Part shown: one piece after another, positions 61,194 to 64,000 of the stretch
Position numbering within the stretch: the stretch's first letter is position 1
How the letters are laid out: every line of letters starts with the position of its first letter
Assembly: GCA_963708115.1 (NCBI GenBank)
Contig: CAVPRX010000001.1
Location: 1-64,000 of the forward strand
Direction of reading: 5' to 3'
DNA from: VRUE01 sp963708115
GTDB taxonomy: Bacteria > Actinomycetota > Thermoleophilia > Solirubrobacterales > 70-9
Length of the DNA: 64,000 nt
Translations under genes and position numbers: made by a program
The notes under the pieces: generated by a model
The model's database searches: none
What the model was told of the DNA's origin: nothing
What the model saw: the letters and a program-made list of their open reading frames with translations, nothing else

Positions 61194-63335
61194 ATGGAGG
61201 TGCCATCCGACCAAAGACCCCGGCGCGGTCGAGCTTTCGACCGCCATGTGACTCAAACCTCGACCGCGCTTGTCGCCGTGCTCGTGGCCATGTCGGTGCT
61301 AGCGGCGATCGCATCCGCCGCGAGTGCCGCGCCGAGCTGCGAAGAAGGCCCGCAAATCGAAGGCGACGTCTATTACGGCACCCCGTGCGACGACACGATC
61401 CGGGCCCCCCGCGGCGTCACCACCGTCTTCGGCGAAGGGGGAAACGACACCCTCTACGGCCAGCGTGGCAACGACAGCCTCTTCGGCGGCGAAGGGAACG
61501 ACCGGCTCTACGGAGGCATCGGTGACGATCAACTTCAGGGAGGCTCCGGCAACGACCGGCTCTCGGGCGGCTTCGGGGCAGACTCGGCGCTCGACGGCGA
61601 AGCCGGGGACGACTTCGTGCGCGGTGACGCCACCATCGACAACATCCAGAACACCGGCGGAGGGACCGACACGCTCAGCTATGCCACCGGGGTCACGCCT
61701 GGCTTCTTCGACAGGCCCGCGTCTCCGTACTTCTTTCCGGACTTTTCCGCCTACGGGGGCTTTCCCCAGTCAACGGAGGGGCGCGGCGCATACATCAACC
61801 TGGAAACTGGCAGAGGAGACAATGGCCGCGCACCGGATGGCGGCGGGTTCGACGAAAAAGTCACGGGCTCCGAATTCGAGATCGTCATCGGCACCCCGTT
61901 CGCCGACTACATGGTCGGCACGGCGTCGCCGCAGACGTTCTACGGCGGCGGCGGTGCCGACGTGATCCTCGGCAAGGGCGGCGGCGACCAGGTCTTCGGT
62001 GGCGGCGAGGGCGACTACTGCGAAGCGGCCGGCGCCGCACGTTTCGAATGCGAGTTCAGCGGCGGCGAAGAAGAGGTCGAGCCGGGCGACGAGAGCACCG
62101 TGAGCGCCGGCGCCATGGCGCCGCAGGCCGGCGAACCTGCGGCGCTCTTCCTGAACGGCAGCGGCGATGGCGAGTCGCTGGTAGCGAGCTACACCGATCC
62201 GTCGGGGCCTTCGGTGCAGGTCGTGCTCTCCGCCGACGGCAATCCAGTCGAATCTTTCGAGCTCGACGAACCGCCTGATTCGGTCATCGTCGCCGGCCTG
62301 GGAGGCAACGACAGCCTCTCCGCCTCCGACTTCCCGCCAACCACCTCGGTGATCCTGCTCGGCGGAGAAGGCGGAGACCAGCTGACGGGAGGAGCCACTG
62401 AAGATGCCCTCGTCGATGGTCCCGGCAATGACACGGCCAGTGCCTCGGGCGGGGACGACGCGCTACCCAACAACGGGGGCGACGACGATCTCAGCGCGGG
62501 AGCGGGCGAGGACCTCTTCGTCTCTGACGACGTCTGCGGGGGCGATTCGCTCAACGGGGGCAGCGAGCGCGACAACGCCAACTGGGCCAACTTCGACTTC
62601 GGGATCGCGATCGACATGGGCGCCGGTAGCGCGGGCTTGATAGGTCCGAGCGGGCAACCGGAATGCCCAAACGCCTCGCTGCTCACCCATCTCGCGGAGA
62701 TCGAGGACACGGAGGGGACGAACCTCGGCGACGTCATGGTCGGTGATTCCGGCCCCAACCAGCTGCTCGGCAGGCCGGGACCGGACTCCTACTTCGCCGG
62801 CGCCGGAGACGACTCGATCCTCGCCAACTCCGGCAAAGACAGCGACGATCCCGACCCGACGATCGATTGCGGCGAAGGCTGGGACACTGCGCAGATCGAT
62901 TTCCCCGAAAACGGCCCCGACGCCGCGCCGGTCGGCTGCGAGGAAGTCGAGGAGCGCGCCCCGAACAGCTTCCGGCCACCCGGAACGCCGCCGAACCCGA
63001 ATCCTCTGCCCACGGCGACGACCTCGACTACTGCGAACCCCCCGCCACGATCCCGACCGGACCGGGTTGCGCCCAGAACCTCTCTACTTCGCCACCCGCC
63101 CAGAGTCATCTTCACGGCGACGAAACGGCGCCGGATCGCGGTCTCCTTCGCCTCGAACGAGGCGGGATCGAGCTTCCGTTGCAAGCTCGATCAGGGGGCG
63201 TTCAAACCATGCCGCTCCCCGCGCGCCTACATGGCCGGGCCGGGCCAACACTCGATCCGCATTTACGCAATTGACGCTGCGGGCAACCGCGACCGCACCC
63301 CGGCCGTCGACAACTTCCGCGTCCGCCGTCGCTAA
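61194..63335 (+). CDS. Secreted RTX-like (hemolysin-type) calcium-binding repeat protein
   Basis: 713 residues as annotated from ATG 61194. A signal peptide (TALVAVLVAMSVLAAIASA, about residues 25-45) precedes nonapeptide repeats of the GGxGxDxLx kind at about 80-140 (GEGGNDTLYGQRGNDSLFGG and so on) with further weaker sets near 250-290 and 385-450. These bind calcium in beta-rolls. A C-terminal Pro/Thr linker leads to a domain with two Cys and an Arg-rich end. A GTG at 61248 may be the true start because the first 18 codons overlap a palindromic repeat. No protease or lipase domain is visible. Confidence 0.83.
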   Translation: MEVPSDQRPRRGRAFDRHVTQTSTALVAVLVAMSVLAAIASAASAAPSCEEGPQIEGDVYYGTPCDDTIRAPRGVTTVFGEGGNDTLYGQRGNDSLFGGEGNDRLYGGIGDDQLQGGSGNDRLSGGFGADSALDGEAGDDFVRGDATIDNIQNTGGGTDTLSYATGVTPGFFDRPASPYFFPDFSAYGGFPQSTEGRGAYINLETGRGDNGRAPDGGGFDEKVTGSEFEIVIGTPFADYMVGTASPQTFYGGGGADVILGKGGGDQVFGGGEGDYCEAAGAARFECEFSGGEEEVEPGDESTVSAGAMAPQAGEPAALFLNGSGDGESLVASYTDPSGPSVQVVLSADGNPVESFELDEPPDSVIVAGLGGNDSLSASDFPPTTSVILLGGEGGDQLTGGATEDALVDGPGNDTASASGGDDALPNNGGDDDLSAGAGEDLFVSDDVCGGDSLNGGSERDNANWANFDFGIAIDMGAGSAGLIGPSGQPECPNASLLTHLAEIEDTEGTNLGDVMVGDSGPNQLLGRPGPDSYFAGAGDDSILANSGKDSDDPDPTIDCGEGWDTAQIDFPENGPDAAPVGCEEVEERAPNSFRPPGTPPNPNPLPTATTSTTANPPPRSRPDRVAPRTSLLRHPPRVIFTATKRRRIAVSFASNEAGSSFRCKLDQGAFKPCRSPRAYMAGPGQHSIRIYAIDAAGNRDRTPAVDNFRVRRR
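61223..61270. repeat. Palindromic repeat, copy 2
   Basis: Same element as 37873-37920 (38 of 48 identical). Arms GCGCGGTCGAG and CTCGACCGCGC are exact complements with 17+ nt between, and the outer pairing is better than in copy 1. It overlaps the proposed 5' end of the RTX-like gene. Confidence 0.7.
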
Positions 63336-63763
63336 CGACCGCTGGAACCGAAGCCGCCGTCGCCGCGAGCGGTCTCGCCCAGCGACTCCACCTCGACCGG
63401 GTCGGCAAGGGCGATCGGCGCGATCACCAGCTGCGCAATCCGGTCACCGGGCTCAACCCGAAAGGTCTCGGCGGGATCCGTGTTCAACAGCAGCACCCGC
63501 ACTTCACCGCGATAGCCGGCATCGATCAGCCCGGGGCTATTGACCAGAGCAATCCCATGATCCCGCGCCAGCCCCGACCGCGGCAGCACAAGCCCCCCGT
63601 GTCCCTCCGGAATCTCCACAGCCACCCCGGTCCCAACACTCCACCGCTCCCCGGGCCCGAGATGAGCAGCCTCACACGCATAAAGATCAACACCAGCATC
63701 CCCATCATGCGCGCGCGAGGGGACCACAGCCTCATCTTTCAGCTTTGCGACACGGAGTTCCAC
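63332..63763 (-). CDS. dut: dUTP diphosphatase
   Basis: A 143-residue trimeric dUTPase that removes dUTP and supplies dUMP. The five motifs are visible: AGVDLYACE, PRSGLARDHGI, GLIDAGYRGEV, RVEPGDRIAQLVI and the C-terminal Gly-rich GDGGFGSSGR. GTG 63763 (VELRVAKLKDEAVV) is chosen; an upstream TTG at 63790 is possible but adds a non-conserved stretch. It is convergent with the RTX-like gene (shared CTAA). Confidence 0.93.
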   Translation of the reverse strand: MELRVAKLKDEAVVPSRAHDGDAGVDLYACEAAHLGPGERWSVGTGVAVEIPEGHGGLVLPRSGLARDHGIALVNSPGLIDAGYRGEVRVLLLNTDPAETFRVEPGDRIAQLVIAPIALADPVEVESLGETARGDGGFGSSGR

Positions 63764-63790
63764 CGCGCGCACCCTACAGGCGCCGCGCAA

Positions 63791-63911
63791 GACCGGAGTC
63801 GGGGGTGTCCGGGCGGCCAGCGGCGTCCTCTTTTTCGCCCACAGCTAAGCGAGGGAGACAAGCGCGGCACGCGAAAAACCCAGCGCCGCCCGGACACCCC
63901 CGACTCCGGTC
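63791..63911. repeat. Perfect 27-bp inverted repeat between hflX-like and dut genes
   Basis: Arms 63791-63817 and 63885-63911 are exact reverse complements (27 bp), with a 67-nt loop that contains a CTCTTTTTCGC/GCGAAAAAC partial complement. The element begins 2 nt after the stop of the reverse-strand gene and fills almost the whole gap to dut. It is similar in architecture but not in sequence to the hisA-hisF element. Confidence 0.85.
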
Positions 63912-63912
63912 C

Positions 63913-64000
63913 CTACGCCGCGTCAGCAGTACGCAAGTCGTCGAACCGATGCATCTCGGCAACCGGCACCCGCGCCCGCACAAGCACGCCGTCCTCCCGC
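63913..64000 (-). CDS. hflX: C-terminal end of a probable GTPase HflX (partial)
   Basis: The reverse frame entering from the window end reads REDGVLVRARVPVAEMHRFD and continues DLRTADAA to a TAG at 63913-63915. The pattern DGxxVRARVP is typical of the C-terminal strand of HflX, a ribosome-associated GTPase. Only 28 residues are visible, so the assignment is tentative. Confidence 0.5.
   Translation of the reverse strand, partial: REDGVLVRARVPVAEMHRFDDLRTADAA

Noticed and set aside
61194..63335. RTX toxin/hemolysin
   Set aside because: Only calcium-binding repeats and a signal peptide are visible; there is no pore-forming region and no type I secretion gene nearby.

Overview
The window reads as a chromosomal segment of a high-GC actinobacterium, most likely from the class Thermoleophilia (Solirubrobacterales-like). 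That placement is an inference from four things: the 16S/23S character (a roughly 3.0 kb 23S with the extra actinobacterial stem region, and an ITS without tRNAs), strong G/C preference at third codon positions, actinobacterial gene sets (SepF, an FHA protein next to a MerR regulator, an RsiG-like protein, MurT/GatD, WS/DGAT, a DsbA-VKOR pair), and frequent GTG/TTG starts. Almost everything is housekeeping. The only clear accessory module is a DarT/DarG toxin-antitoxin pair.

Layout. 1-5.35 kb: a complete rrn operon (promoter, leader, 16S, 23S, 5S, terminator) with both RNase III-type processing stems visible. 5.35-13.8 kb: an alpha/beta hydrolase divergent from murA, then a histidine operon hisZ-G-D-B-H-A in which every junction is a 4-nt start/stop overlap, then hisF behind a 19-bp inverted repeat. 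13.8-20.5 kb: CCA-adding enzyme, pgeF, yggS, sepF, a PhoA-type alkaline phosphatase with a candidate PHO box, proC, yggT, lspA and an RluA-type pseudouridine synthase. 20.6-32.5 kb: the conserved translation/envelope/isoprenoid block rpsB-tsf-pyrH-frr-uppS-cdsA | dxr-rseP-fadD | ispG | proS-pgsA. 33.2-36.9 kb: an RsiG-like small protein, zinc-ribbon/FHA (GarA-like) protein, frameshifted MerR (FtsR-like), SRPBCC protein and an alkyl-DHAP-synthase-like flavoenzyme. 36.9-43.9 kb: a membrane protein of unknown role, hotdog thioesterase, NAD synthetase, secreted metalloprotease-like protein, WS/DGAT acyltransferase and DNA polymerase IV. 44.0-45.8 kb: darT-darG. 45.8-55 kb: cupin, small unknown protein, CcdA, FUSC-like protein, SCP-x-type thiolase, SDR, methyltransferase, PAP2, then a thiol-redox cluster (DsbA-like, VKOR, PRC-like, hydrolase, Bcp peroxiredoxin). 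55-64 kb: secreted beta-propeller-like protein, membrane-anchored cyclophilin, methyltransferase, lipid kinase, murT-methyltransferase-gatD, an RTX-like repeat protein, dUTPase and the C-terminus of a probable HflX.

The genes fit a cell that makes amidated peptidoglycan from lipid II (murA, uppS, murT/gatD, sepF), MEP-pathway isoprenoids (dxr, ispG), phospholipids and possibly ether lipids and storage lipids (cdsA, pgsA, AGPS-like, fadD, WS/DGAT), and folds exported proteins oxidatively (DsbA/VKOR). Points worth a second look are a Cys-to-Asp MurA active site, two apparent single-base frameshifts in conserved genes (rpsB tail, MerR), a palindromic element present twice, a recurrent TANNNT box 6-9 nt before start codons that suggests many leaderless transcripts, a methyltransferase gene placed between murT and gatD, and a single-motif RsiG-like protein. 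No prophage, insertion sequence, CRISPR array or tRNA gene was seen.
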